A stretch of 64,000 bases of DNA, taken from Duganella sp. CF402 (lineage in GTDB: Bacteria > Pseudomonadota > Gammaproteobacteria > Burkholderiales > Burkholderiaceae_D). Under the pieces are notes generated by a model, which saw nothing but the letters and a program-made list of their open reading frames with translations, was not told the origin of the DNA and did no database searches. Location: the NCBI RefSeq assembly GCF_900109645.1, contig NZ_FOBG01000001.1, positions 2,772,262-2,836,261 on the forward strand, given 5' to 3'. The translations under genes were made by a program, and so were the position numbers. Below, piece by piece: positions 33,592 through 42,878 of this stretch (within the stretch, counting starts at the first letter, position 1; each line of letters starts with the position of its first letter).

Positions 33592-35064
33592 ATGGCTCTT
33601 TCCGATTTTGATCTGGTTCTGTTTGGCGGCAGCGGCGATCTGGCGATGCGCAAATTGCTGCCCGCGATGTATGCCCGCGATGTCGCCAACGACCTGCCGC
33701 CGACCGCCCGCATCATTTGCGTCGGCCGCGCGGACGCCAGCCAGGAAGACTTCCTGCAAACCGTCGAAACCACGTCCAAACCGCTGATCAAATCGCCGGC
33801 CGTGACCCCGGCCGCCTGGGCCCGCTTCACCGCCCGCATCGTGTACGTGTCGCTCAACGCCACCGACGCCAGCAGCTACGGCGCGCTGGTCGAAGCGCTG
33901 CGCAAGGACGACGCCATCACCAAGGTCTACTACCTGGCCACGCCGCCGGCGATCTTCGCGCAGATTTGCGAGAACCTGAAATCGAACGGCCTGGTCACCG
34001 CCAACTCGCGCGTGGTGCTGGAAAAACCGCTGGGCCGCGACCTGGCCTCGGCCAAGCAGATCAACGCCGAAGTGGGCAAGGTGTTCGAGGAATCGCAGAT
34101 CTACCGGATCGACCACTACCTGGGCAAAGAGACCGTGCAGAACTTGCTGGCCCTGCGCTTCGGTAACATCCTGTTCGAACCGCTGTGGCGCCGCGAGTGG
34201 ATCTCCGACGTGCAGATCACCATCGCCGAAAAACTCGGCGTCGGCAACCGCCTCGGCTACTACGACACCTCGGGCGCGCTGCGCGACATGCTGCAGAACC
34301 ACCTGCTGCAGCTGCTGTGTATCGTGGCGATGGAACCGCCGACCTCGATTTCGCCGGACGCCGTGCGCGATTCGAAGCTGCAAGTGCTGCGCTCGCTGAA
34401 GAAATTCACCCCGACCACGCTGGCGCAAAACATCGTGCGCGGCCAGTACCGCGCCGGCCACGTCGATGGCAAGGCCGTGCCGAGCTACCGCGACGAACCG
34501 GACGCACCAGCCCATTCGCGCACCGAAACCTTTGTCGCGATGAAAGCGGAAATCGACACCTGGCGCTGGGCCGGCGTGCCGTTCTACCTGCGCACCGGCA
34601 AGCGCATGGCCGACGGCCTGGCCGAAATCGTGGTGCGCTTCAAGCAGATCCCGCACTCGATCTTCAACCAGCCGACCAACAGCTTCCAGCCCAATTCGCT
34701 GGTGATCCGCCTGCAGCCGGACGAAGGCCTGCGCATGAACCTGATGGCGAAAACGCCGGGCGACGGCATGCGTCTGAAGCAAGCCGAGCTGGAACTGGAC
34801 TTCCGCGAGCAGTTCAAATCGCCGCGCATGGAAGCCTACGAGCGCCTGCTGCTGGACGTGCTGCGCGGCCAACTGACCCTGTTCATGCGCGGCGACGAGC
34901 TGGAAGCGGCGTGGGAATGGGTCGAGCCTATCCTCAACAACTGGGAATCGGACGAAAGCTACCCGCTGCCGTACGCATCGGGCACCTGGGGACCGGCCGC
35001 CGCGTCGGCGCTGATCGGCCGCGACGGTCTGCAATGGCGTGAAGAAGTGTTGCCGGAAGACTGA
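33592..35064 (+). CDS. zwf: Glucose-6-phosphate 1-dehydrogenase
   Basis: First oxidative step of the pentose phosphate/Entner-Doudoroff routes: glucose-6-phosphate to 6-phosphogluconolactone with NAD(P)+. 490 aa. The Rossmann motif is GGSGDLAMRKL near the N-terminus, and the active-site signature RIDHYLGKETVQN is intact. The start is the ATG at 33592 (MALSDFDLVLFGG); the upstream open frame crosses the operator region. Its stop overlaps the hexR start by one base (TGATG), coupling enzyme and regulator. No pgl gene follows. Confidence 0.96.
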   Translation: MALSDFDLVLFGGSGDLAMRKLLPAMYARDVANDLPPTARIICVGRADASQEDFLQTVETTSKPLIKSPAVTPAAWARFTARIVYVSLNATDASSYGALVEALRKDDAITKVYYLATPPAIFAQICENLKSNGLVTANSRVVLEKPLGRDLASAKQINAEVGKVFEESQIYRIDHYLGKETVQNLLALRFGNILFEPLWRREWISDVQITIAEKLGVGNRLGYYDTSGALRDMLQNHLLQLLCIVAMEPPTSISPDAVRDSKLQVLRSLKKFTPTTLAQNIVRGQYRAGHVDGKAVPSYRDEPDAPAHSRTETFVAMKAEIDTWRWAGVPFYLRTGKRMADGLAEIVVRFKQIPHSIFNQPTNSFQPNSLVIRLQPDEGLRMNLMAKTPGDGMRLKQAELELDFREQFKSPRMEAYERLLLDVLRGQLTLFMRGDELEAAWEWVEPILNNWESDESYPLPYASGTWGPAAASALIGRDGLQWREEVLPED

Positions 35065-35918
35065 TGCTGCTCGATTCCATCCGTACCCAACTGGACTCGC
35101 TCTCCAAATCGGAGCGCAAGGTGGCGTTGGCCGTGCTCGAACATCCGACGCAGACGGTCAACCAGAACATCACTGCGCTGGCCAAAAGCGCGCAAGTGTC
35201 CGAACCGACCGTGGTGCGTTTCTGCCGTACGCTGGGCTATGACGGCTGGCATGAGTTCAAGCTCAAGCTGGCGCAGGGCCTGGCGCTGGCCCTGCCCGGC
35301 CTGAACGAACAGCCGACCCAGGACGACCTGGCGGCCGACCTGGTCAACAAAATTTGCAGCCGCTCGATCAACACCCTGCTGGACCTGCGCAACAACCTCG
35401 ATCCGGAGGCGATCCAGAAGGCGCTGGACATCCTGTCCAAGGCCAACAAGATCGAATTCTATGGCCAGGGCACGTCCGGCATCGTGGCGGCCGATGCGCA
35501 GCACAAATTCTTCCGTTCGGGCGTACCGACCGTGGCGTACGCCGACCCGCACATCCACAGCATCGCGGCAGCCCTGCTGCGCACTGGCGATGCGCTGGTG
35601 GCAATCTCCCAGCGCGGCAACAGCCCGACGCTGGTGCGCTCGGTGAAACTGGCGCGCCGTGGCGGCGCCGAAGTCATCGTACTGGCCCCATCCGGCACCC
35701 CGCTGGCGGAACTGGCGACGGTGCTGATCCCGATCGACCTGATCTTCAACATCGACCCCTACACGCCAATCTCGGCGCGCCTGGCCTACCTGGTAGTGAT
35801 CGACGTGCTGGCCGTCGGCCTGGCGCTGCAACGCGGCCCGGAATTCCGCAAAAAAATGCAGAACGCCCAAAAAGCCCTGCAGGAATTCGACCTGCAATTC
35901 GATTCCTTCATCGGCTAA
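35064..35918 (+). CDS. hexR: RpiR-family regulator HexR
   Basis: Repressor of glucose catabolism genes, usually released by KDPG. 284 aa. The N-terminal RpiR helix-turn-helix domain (about 1-80: LSKSERKVALAVLEHP, SAQVSEPTVVRFCRTLGYDGWHEFKLKL) is followed by a SIS sugar-phosphate-binding domain (about 125-265: IEFYGQGTSGIVAADAQHKF, ISQRGNSPTLVRSVKLAR). Translationally coupled to zwf. Four motifs of a common type near edd, pgi and zwf make this the likely local regulator of the whole island. Confidence 0.92.
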   Translation: MLLDSIRTQLDSLSKSERKVALAVLEHPTQTVNQNITALAKSAQVSEPTVVRFCRTLGYDGWHEFKLKLAQGLALALPGLNEQPTQDDLAADLVNKICSRSINTLLDLRNNLDPEAIQKALDILSKANKIEFYGQGTSGIVAADAQHKFFRSGVPTVAYADPHIHSIAAALLRTGDALVAISQRGNSPTLVRSVKLARRGGAEVIVLAPSGTPLAELATVLIPIDLIFNIDPYTPISARLAYLVVIDVLAVGLALQRGPEFRKKMQNAQKALQEFDLQFDSFIG

Positions 35919-35920
35919 AT

Positions 35921-36093
35921 TCAGGGTCAGCTCTGTCATCTGGACACAGAGCGCATTTCTTTGATATTTCTCAAAGCATTCCTCTGAGATCGAGTTTAAA
36001 AAGATTTTATTTTTGAACTTGAAAATCAACAGATTCGTATTGATATGCATCAAACGGATTCAGCGCGTGTCCAAATGACAGAGCTGACCCTGA
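35921..36093. mobile_element. 173-bp MITE-like element with 27-bp terminal inverted repeats
   Basis: The left end TCAGGGTCAGCTCTGTCATC continues to TGGACAC (35921-35947). The right end (36067-36093) is its inverse with one mismatch in 27. The similarity extends inward less perfectly (GCGC, TTTGAT). The interior is AT-rich and non-coding. It begins two bases after the hexR stop. No target-site duplication is clear. It could also act as a terminator for zwf-hexR. Confidence 0.75.
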
Positions 36094-36146
36094 TTTTCGC
36101 AACTCGGCTATGATGGGACAATCTATTCCGTCGATTGAGAGCGATT

Positions 36147-36560
36147 ATGGCTGTCACCTTTGGCTACTCTGGCACGCCGTTGGCGAAGAAGCTGGGTATT
36201 GTGGCGGACTGCAAGGTCTGGGTGCGCAATGCGCCGGAGCAGTATCAGGACTGGCTGGCGCCGCTGCCTGAGGGCGTGCAGTTTCAATCGCGCCTCAGCG
36301 CCACCACCGATGTGGTCCATCTGTTCTGCGACCGCAAGGCCGATCTGACCAAACAGCTGGCCGCCGCACGCGCCGCGCTCAAGCCAGATGGCACGGTGTG
36401 GGTGTCGTGGCCGAAGAAGGCTTCCAAGGTGCCTACCGATATTACCGAGGATACGATCCGCGAACTGTGCCTGCCCTTCGGCTTCGTCGATGTGAAGGTA
36501 TGCGCCGTCAGCGAGGTCTGGTCCGGCCTCAAGCTGGTGATTCGCAAGGAGCTGCGCTAA
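36147..36560 (+). CDS. DUF3052 family protein
   Basis: Soluble protein of 137 aa, starting MAVTFGYSGTPLAKKLG and matching the DUF3052 pattern (VWVSWPKKASKVPTDITEDTIRE, KVCAVSEVWSGLKLVIRKE). No enzymatic activity is established for the family. The ATG at 36147 is chosen over an in-frame TTG 12 bases upstream. It lies three bases before the EamA transporter gene and is probably co-transcribed with it. Confidence 0.85.
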   Translation: MAVTFGYSGTPLAKKLGIVADCKVWVRNAPEQYQDWLAPLPEGVQFQSRLSATTDVVHLFCDRKADLTKQLAAARAALKPDGTVWVSWPKKASKVPTDITEDTIRELCLPFGFVDVKVCAVSEVWSGLKLVIRKELR

Positions 36561-36563
36561 CCG

Positions 36564-37427
36564 ATGGACGGTTCAGTCGTCACTATCGTGCTGCTGGCCG
36601 CGCTGCTGCACGCGAGCTGGAATGCGCTGGTCAAGGCCGGTCCCGATAAGTACCTGACCACGGTGCTGGTAGCCTGCGGCGCCGGCCTGGTCTCGCTGCC
36701 GCTGCTGCCCTTCGCCGCCATGCCGCATGCCGACAGTTGGCCGTGGCTGATCGCTTCCGCCTGCTGCCAGGTGATCTATTACCGCCTGCTGGCCGCCGCC
36801 TATCATCACGGCGACATGAGCCAGGCCTACCCGCTGATGCGCGGCGCGGCGCCGCTGCTGGTGGCGCTGGCCAGCGTGCCGCTGCTCGGCGAACACCTGC
36901 ACTGGCGGCAGGACGTGGCCATCATGCTGATCTGCGGCGGCGTGCTCACCCTCACTATCCTGCGCGGCGCCAGCGTCGGCGCCGACACCGGCAGCAACCG
37001 CAATGCGCGCCGCAGCGCCACCTTCTACGCGCTGCTCAACGCCGCCGTCATCGCCACCTACACCATGATCGACGGCGTCGGCGTGCGCAAGTCCGGCGCG
37101 CCTGCCGCCTACGCCATGTGGCTGTTCGTGCTGACCGCCGCATTGCTGCTGCTGTGCTCCACCAGCCGCTGGCGCGAGCTGCCGGCCTACGCGCGCCGCC
37201 ACGCCGGCGTGATGCTGCTGGGCGGCGTCGGCACGCTGGCCTCCTACGGCCTGGCGCTGTGGGCCATGACGCACGCGCCGGTGGCCGCCGTCGCCGCGCT
37301 GCGCGAAACCTCGATCATGTTTGCCGCCGCCATCGCCGCCCTGTTCCTGCGCGAACGACTGGCGCCGGGACGCATCCTCGCCGTCAGCCTGATCGCCTGC
37401 GGTGCAATTCTCATGCGACTGGGCTAA
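36564..37427 (+). CDS. EamA/DMT-superfamily transporter
   Basis: Inner-membrane metabolite exporter or permease of 287 aa, with about ten hydrophobic helices in two EamA repeats (about 5-140 and 150-285). The family exports amino acids, nucleosides or other metabolites; the substrate is unknown. It follows the DUF3052 gene by three bases. Confidence 0.85.
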   Translation: MDGSVVTIVLLAALLHASWNALVKAGPDKYLTTVLVACGAGLVSLPLLPFAAMPHADSWPWLIASACCQVIYYRLLAAAYHHGDMSQAYPLMRGAAPLLVALASVPLLGEHLHWRQDVAIMLICGGVLTLTILRGASVGADTGSNRNARRSATFYALLNAAVIATYTMIDGVGVRKSGAPAAYAMWLFVLTAALLLLCSTSRWRELPAYARRHAGVMLLGGVGTLASYGLALWAMTHAPVAAVAALRETSIMFAAAIAALFLRERLAPGRILAVSLIACGAILMRLG

Positions 37428-37480
37428 GTCGGAGTAAAATAAGCTCGATTACAATTTTTCTTATCAGATTGGCAGCACTT

Positions 37481-38416
37481 ATGAACCAACTCGAACAGCT
37501 CAAGCAATACACCACCGTGGTTGCCGACACCGGCGACTTCCAGGCCATCCAGCAATACACCCCGCGCGACGCCACCACCAATCCATCGCTGATCCTGAAG
37601 GCGGTGCAGAAGGATGAGTACAAGCCGCTGCTGGAAAAAGCCGTGCGCGACAACCTGGACGCCTCCACCGGTGAAGTGATCGACCACCTGCTGGTCGCCT
37701 TCGGCAAGCAAATCCTGCGTGTGATCCCGGGCCGCGTGTCGACCGAAATCGACGCCGCCCTGTCGTTCAACACCGCCGCCTCGGTGGCCAAGGGCCGCGA
37801 CCTGATCAAGCTGTACGAGCAAAACGGCATCGACCGCGAGCGCGTGCTGATCAAGATGGCTTCGACCTGGGAAGGCATCCGCGCCTCCGAGATCCTGGAA
37901 AAAGAAGGCATCCACACCAACATGACGCTGCTGTTCTCGCTGCCGCAAGCAATCGCCTGCGCCGAAGCGGGCGCCAAGCTGATTTCGCCGTTCGTGGGCC
38001 GCATCTACGACTGGTACAAGAAATCGACCGGCATCGACTACCAGGGCGCGGAAGATCCAGGCGTGCAGTCGGTCAAGCGCATCTACAACTACTACCGCAA
38101 GTTCGGCTACAACACCGAAGTGATGGGCGCCAGCTTCCGCAACACCGGCCAGATCCTGGAACTGGCCGGCTGCGACCTGCTGACCATCAGCCCGGACCTG
38201 CTGCAAAAGCTGGCCGACACCAACGCCCCGGTCGAGCGCAAACTGAGCCAGGACAGCGGCTCCAGCGCCGCCATCGGCAAGATCGCCATCGACGAGCCGA
38301 CCTTCCGCTTCATGTTCAACGAAGACGCAATGGCGACCGAGAAGACCGCCGAAGGCATCCGCGCCTTCGTGGCCGACACGGCCAAGCTGAAACAAATCAT
38401 CTCCGGCATGCGTTAA
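37481..38416 (+). CDS. tal: Transaldolase
   Basis: Non-oxidative pentose phosphate enzyme, 311 aa, class TalB-like. [13 protein letters not shown], the Schiff-base lysine in [15 protein letters not shown], and [29 protein letters not shown] are diagnostic. The start is [14 protein letters not shown] at 37481. A strong terminator follows. It belongs functionally with zwf, pgi and rpiA, but no HexR-like motif is visible in its short upstream gap. Confidence 0.96.
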   Translation: MNQLEQLKQYTTVVADTGDFQAIQQYTPRDATTNPSLILKAVQKDEYKPLLEKAVRDNLDASTGEVIDHLLVAFGKQILRVIPGRVSTEIDAALSFNTAASVAKGRDLIKLYEQNGIDRERVLIKMASTWEGIRASEILEKEGIHTNMTLLFSLPQAIACAEAGAKLISPFVGRIYDWYKKSTGIDYQGAEDPGVQSVKRIYNYYRKFGYNTEVMGASFRNTGQILELAGCDLLTISPDLLQKLADTNAPVERKLSQDSGSSAAIGKIAIDEPTFRFMFNEDAMATEKTAEGIRAFVADTAKLKQIISGMR

Positions 38417-38439
38417 TCTTCTGACGTTCCCGTAGATCG

Positions 38440-38479
38440 AAAGGCAGGAGCGCGGCACTCGCCGCCCTCCTGCCTTTTT
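38440..38479 (+). terminator. Rho-independent terminator of tal
   Basis: AAGGCAGGAG pairs with CTCCTGCCTT, extended by GCGGC/GCCGC around a small loop, and ends in TTTTT. It separates tal from the efflux operon. Confidence 0.9.
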
Positions 38480-38506
38480 GCATTACAATCTTGCATCAAC
38501 TATAAA
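38478..38506 (+). promoter_or_regulatory. Sigma-70 promoter of the RND efflux operon
   Basis: TTGCAT (38478-38483), a 17-base spacer, then TATAAA (38501-38506). It sits directly after the tal terminator and about 20 bases before the adaptor-gene ATG, so transcription would start near 38513. No obvious repressor palindrome overlaps it. Confidence 0.6.
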
Positions 38507-38525
38507 ATTTGCCGCGAGACCATCC

Positions 38526-39713
38526 ATGAGATTCGTCCCTCGTTGTACCGCTGTCGCCATCATCACCCTGTTGAGCGCCTGCGGCGACAAAGCCGCCACC
38601 AACAGCGCACCGCCGCCCGCCACCGTCTCCGTCATCACCGTCGCTCCCGCCGCCGTCACGCTCAAAACCGAACTGCCCGGCCGCACCGAGGCCTCGCGCA
38701 TTGCGCAGGTGCGCGCGCGTACCGCCGGCATCGTGCTGCAACGGGTCTACAAGGAAGGCGGCGAAGTAAAGGCCGGCGAGGTCTTGTTCCGCATCGACCC
38801 GGCCCAGTTCCAGGCCTCGTTCGACAGCGCGCAAGCCGCCGTGGCCAAGGCCGAGGCCAATCTGGCGCAGGCGGATTTAAAGGTAAAACGGTATAAACCA
38901 TTAATCGCGGCGCAGGCGGTCAGCCAGCAGGAATACGACGACGCGCTCACCGCGCAGAAGCAGGCGGCGGCCGACCTGGCCACCACCAAGGCCACCCGCA
39001 CCACCGCCGGCCTGACGCTGGGCTACGCCACCGTCACCTCGCCCATTTCCGGCCGCGTGAGCCGCGCGCTGGTGACCGAAGGCGCGCTGGTGGGACAAGG
39101 CGAAGCCACGCCGATGGCGACCGTGCAGCAGCTGGATCCGATTTACGTCACCATCACCCAATCCTCTACAGAAGTGCTGAAGCTGCAGCGCGCGCTGGCC
39201 GACGGCAAATTGAAACGCGCCGGCAAGGATCAGGTGCGCGTGACGCTGGTGACTGAGGATGGCCAGCCCTACCAGCAAGCCGGCAAGCTGCTGTTCTCCG
39301 ATGTGTCGGTGGACGAGAGCACCGGCTCGGTCTCGATGCGCGCGGAGTTCCCGAATCCGGACCGCGTCCTGCTGCCCGGCATGTACGTGCGCGCCCGCCT
39401 TGAACAGGGCGTAAGCGAGGCCGCCATCACGGTGCCACAGCAAGCCATCGTGCGCACCAACGAAGGTGCCACGGTGCTGATCGTCGGCGCGGATAATAAA
39501 GTGCTTTCGCAGCCGGTGACGGCCAACGCCAACGACGGCAATAACTGGATCGTCAGCGCCGGCCTCAAAGGCGGCGAGCGCATCGTGGTTGAAGGCTTCC
39601 AGAAGGCCAAGCCCGGCGCCGTAGTCAATCCGCAGCCGTGGAAAGGCCCGGTCGGCGCTGCTCCGGCCGGTGCAGCCGGTGCAGCCGTCGCGCCAGCCGC
39701 TTCAGCCAAATAA
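38526..39713 (+). CDS. RND efflux periplasmic adaptor subunit (MexA/AcrA type)
   Basis: Membrane-fusion protein linking the inner-membrane pump to the outer-membrane channel. 395 aa and probably a lipoprotein: the lipobox LLSAC is at about residues 14-18. The lipoyl/barrel-sandwich halves flank a coiled-coil hairpin (about 95-165, AQAAVAKAEANLAQADLKVKR). Beta-barrel and membrane-proximal domains follow, and the tail is Ala/Pro-rich. The start is the ATG at 38526 (MRFVPRCTAVAII); the upstream open frame would include the promoter. First gene of the efflux operon. Confidence 0.93.
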   Translation: MRFVPRCTAVAIITLLSACGDKAATNSAPPPATVSVITVAPAAVTLKTELPGRTEASRIAQVRARTAGIVLQRVYKEGGEVKAGEVLFRIDPAQFQASFDSAQAAVAKAEANLAQADLKVKRYKPLIAAQAVSQQEYDDALTAQKQAAADLATTKATRTTAGLTLGYATVTSPISGRVSRALVTEGALVGQGEATPMATVQQLDPIYVTITQSSTEVLKLQRALADGKLKRAGKDQVRVTLVTEDGQPYQQAGKLLFSDVSVDESTGSVSMRAEFPNPDRVLLPGMYVRARLEQGVSEAAITVPQQAIVRTNEGATVLIVGADNKVLSQPVTANANDGNNWIVSAGLKGGERIVVEGFQKAKPGAVVNPQPWKGPVGAAPAGAAGAAVAPAASAK

Positions 39714-39725
39714 GCGGGAGCGCAC

Positions 39726-42700
39726 ATGGCCAAGTTCTTCATCGACCGCCCGGTATTCGCATGGGTGATCGCGCTGTTCATCCTGCTGGGCGGGATGCTG
39801 GCGATTACCGTGCTGCCAGTGTCGCAGTACCCGACCATCGCACCGCCATCCATCGTGGTGTCGGCCAACTACCCCGGCGCTACCGCGCAGGTGCTGGACG
39901 ATGCGGTCACCAGCGTCATCGAACAGGAAATGAACGGCGCCGACGGCCTGCAATACGTGGAGTCGCAAAGCGAAGCCAATGGCGCGGTGACCATTACCGT
40001 CACCTTCGTCCCCGGCACCAATCCGGACCTGGCGGCGGTCGATGTGCAGAACCGCATCAAGCGCGTGGAATCGCGCCTGCCGGCCGCTGTCACGCAGCAG
40101 GGTGTGCAGGTCAACAAGGCGCGCTCCAACATCCTGATGTTCGTCGGCCTGACCTCTTCCGACGGACGCCTCGACCGCATCGCGCTGGGCGACTACATGG
40201 CGCGCAACGTGGTCAATGAAATCAAGCGCATCCCCGGCGTGGGACAGGCGCAGTTGTTCGGCTCCGAGCGCGCCATGCGCATCTGGGTCGACCCGCAAAA
40301 GCTGGTCGGCCTGAAAATGAACATGGCCGACGTGACGGCGGCGATTCGCGCGCAAAACACGCAAGTCACCTCCGGCACGCTGGGCGACCTGCCCAGCCCT
40401 GCGGACCAGACCTTCTCCGCGCCGATCGTGGTGACCGGCCAGCTGTCCTCCACCACCGAGTTTGGACAGGTCGTGCTGCGCGCGAATCCCAACGGCTCGC
40501 TGGTGCGCCTGAAGGACGTGGCGCGGATCGAGCTGAATGGCGCAAGCCTGAACATCGGCGCGCGCCTGAACGGCCAGCCATTCGCCGCCATCGGCGTCCA
40601 GCTGTCGCTGACCGGTAATGCGCTGCAAACCGCCACCGCGGTGCGCGAGAAGATGGAACAGTTGTCCAAATACTTCCCGCCGGGTGTGCAGTACACCGTG
40701 CCTTACGATACCTCGCTGTTCGTCAAGATCTCGATCGAGGAAGTGGTGAAGACGCTGCTGGAAGCGGTGGTGCTGGTGTTCCTGGTGATGTACCTGTTCC
40801 TGCAGAATATCCGCTACACCCTGATCCCGACCATCGTGGTACCGGTGGCGCTGATGGGTACCTTCGCCATGATGCAGCTGTGCGGCTTCTCCATCAACGT
40901 GCTGACCATGTTCGGCATGGTGCTGGCGATCGGTATCCTGGTCGACGACGCCATCGTGGTGGTGGAGAACGTCGAGCGCATCATGAGCGAGGAAGGCTTG
41001 TCGCCGCGCGAAGCCACGCGCAAGGCGATGGGCCAGATCACCGGCGCCATCATCGGCATCACGCTGGTGCTGGTGGCGGTGTTCATCCCGATGGCGTTCT
41101 TCGGCGGTGCGGTGGGCGCGATCTACCGCCAGTTCTCGCTGGCGATGGTATCGGCGATGGGCTTCTCCGCGCTGATGGCGCTGACCCTGACGCCTGCCTT
41201 GTGCGCCACCATGCTCAAGCCGGTGGAAGCCGGTCATCATCACGAGAAGAAAGGCTTCTTCGGCTGGTTCAATCGCGGCTTTGCGGTGACGGCGACGAGC
41301 TACCAGGGCACCATCGCCAAGATCCTCAAGCGCACCGGCCGCTACCTGATCATTTTTGCGGCGCTGTGCGGCGTGGTGGGCTGGCTGTACGCGCGCCTGC
41401 CGTCGTCCTTCCTGCCGAACGAAGACCAGGGCTACCTGCTGGCCAACGTGCAGCTGCCGCCGGGCGCCTCGAGCAGCCGCACGCAAGCCGTGCTGGCACA
41501 GGCAGACGCCTACTTCCGCAAGCAGCCGGGCGTGGCGCGCACGCTGTCGATATCGGGCTTCTCCTTCGCCGGCAATGCCCAGAACGCGGGCCTGATCTTC
41601 ATTCCGCTGAAAGACTGGAACGAACGCGGGTCCGAGCACACGGCGCAGGCGATTGCGCAGCGCGCGATGAAGGATTTGTCCGGCATTCCGGATGCGGTGA
41701 TCTTCCCGCTCAGCCCTCCGCCGATCCGCGAACTGGGTAACGCCACCGGCATCACCGCGCGTTTGCAGGACCGCAGCGCGCAGGGCCATGATGCGCTGAT
41801 TGCGGCGCGCAATCAGTTGCTGGGACTTGCGGCCAAGAGCGACGTCCTGAAAGGCGTGCGGCCGGAAGGATTGGAAGATGCGCCGCAGCTGCAAGTCGAT
41901 ATCGACCGCGAGAAGGCCAATGCGCTGGGCGTGAGTTTCGCCGATATCAATGCCATGATCTCGACCTCGCTGGGCTCCACCTACGTCAACGACTTCGCCA
42001 GCAGCGGGCGACAGCAGCGCGTGATCGTACAGGCCGACGCGCCGCGCCGCTTGCAGCCGCAGGACATCATGCAGCTCAATGTGCGCAGCAGCAGCGGCGC
42101 GATGGTGCCGTTCTCCTCGTTCTCCTCGTCGCGCTGGATACAGGGGCCGGTGCAGCTGGTGCGCTACAACGGCTACCCCGCCATCCGCCTGACCGGCGAC
42201 GCCGCACCGGGCCGTTCGTCCGGCGAGGCGATGGCGGAACTGGAACGGCTGGCGCAAGAGCTGCCGCCGGGCTTCGGCATCGAATGGACCGGACAATCGC
42301 TGGAGGAGAAAACTTCCGGCTCCCAGGCGCCGATGCTGTTTGCCTTGTCGCTGCTGGCGGCCTTCCTGGTGCTGGCGGCGCTGTACGAGAGCGAATCCAT
42401 TCCGGTGGCGGTGCTGCTGGTGGTGCCGCTCGGTGTGCTGGGCGCGCTGCTGGGCGCGACCTTGCGCGGGCTGCCGAACGACGTGTACTTCAAGGTCGGC
42501 CTGATTGCCATCATCGGCTTGTCGGCCAAGAACGCGATCCTGATCATCGAGTTTGCGAAGGACCTGCAGGCACAGGGCAAGGGCCTGATCGAGGCGACGC
42601 TGGAAGCGGTGCACCTGCGCTTCCGCCCCATCATCATGACATCGCTGGCGTTTATCCTGGGCGTGCTGCCGTTGGTGATTGCAACCGGCGCTGGATCGGC

Positions 42701-42878
42701 CAGCCAGCGCGCCATCGGCACCGGCGTGATGGGCGGGATGATTACCGCGACCGTGCTGGCGGTGTTTTTGGTGCCGGTGTTCTTCGTCGTGGTGCGCCGC
42801 ATCTTCAAAGGCAGCGAGCGCCAACGCAAACTGGCGGCACATGAACTGAATGACAAAAAACATGAAACCTACGATTAA
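39726..42878 (+). CDS. RND multidrug efflux pump, HAE1 family (AcrB/MexB type)
   Basis: Proton-driven inner-membrane exporter of 1050 aa, the standard length. It starts MAKFFIDRPVFAWVIALFI. Twelve membrane helices are arranged as 1+6+5 around two large periplasmic loops. The proton-relay Asp pair is present in GILVDDAIVVVENVER of TM4, as are the GLSAKNAILIIEFAK motif and the docking-domain features. It lies 12 bases after the adaptor gene and overlaps the outer-membrane gene by 29 bases. Typical substrates are hydrophobic drugs, dyes or solvents; specificity cannot be predicted. Confidence 0.96.
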   Translation: MAKFFIDRPVFAWVIALFILLGGMLAITVLPVSQYPTIAPPSIVVSANYPGATAQVLDDAVTSVIEQEMNGADGLQYVESQSEANGAVTITVTFVPGTNPDLAAVDVQNRIKRVESRLPAAVTQQGVQVNKARSNILMFVGLTSSDGRLDRIALGDYMARNVVNEIKRIPGVGQAQLFGSERAMRIWVDPQKLVGLKMNMADVTAAIRAQNTQVTSGTLGDLPSPADQTFSAPIVVTGQLSSTTEFGQVVLRANPNGSLVRLKDVARIELNGASLNIGARLNGQPFAAIGVQLSLTGNALQTATAVREKMEQLSKYFPPGVQYTVPYDTSLFVKISIEEVVKTLLEAVVLVFLVMYLFLQNIRYTLIPTIVVPVALMGTFAMMQLCGFSINVLTMFGMVLAIGILVDDAIVVVENVERIMSEEGLSPREATRKAMGQITGAIIGITLVLVAVFIPMAFFGGAVGAIYRQFSLAMVSAMGFSALMALTLTPALCATMLKPVEAGHHHEKKGFFGWFNRGFAVTATSYQGTIAKILKRTGRYLIIFAALCGVVGWLYARLPSSFLPNEDQGYLLANVQLPPGASSSRTQAVLAQADAYFRKQPGVARTLSISGFSFAGNAQNAGLIFIPLKDWNERGSEHTAQAIAQRAMKDLSGIPDAVIFPLSPPPIRELGNATGITARLQDRSAQGHDALIAARNQLLGLAAKSDVLKGVRPEGLEDAPQLQVDIDREKANALGVSFADINAMISTSLGSTYVNDFASSGRQQRVIVQADAPRRLQPQDIMQLNVRSSSGAMVPFSSFSSSRWIQGPVQLVRYNGYPAIRLTGDAAPGRSSGEAMAELERLAQELPPGFGIEWTGQSLEEKTSGSQAPMLFALSLLAAFLVLAALYESESIPVAVLLVVPLGVLGALLGATLRGLPNDVYFKVGLIAIIGLSAKNAILIIEFAKDLQAQGKGLIEATLEAVHLRFRPIIMTSLAFILGVLPLVIATGAGSASQRAIGTGVMGGMITATVLAVFLVPVFFVVVRRIFKGSERQRKLAAHELNDKKHETYD

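Noticed and set aside
39702..42863. 1053-codon open frame on the minus strand opposite the RND pump
   Set aside because: Shadow of the highly biased third-codon positions of the pump gene; the product is His/Arg/Gln-rich with no family features.
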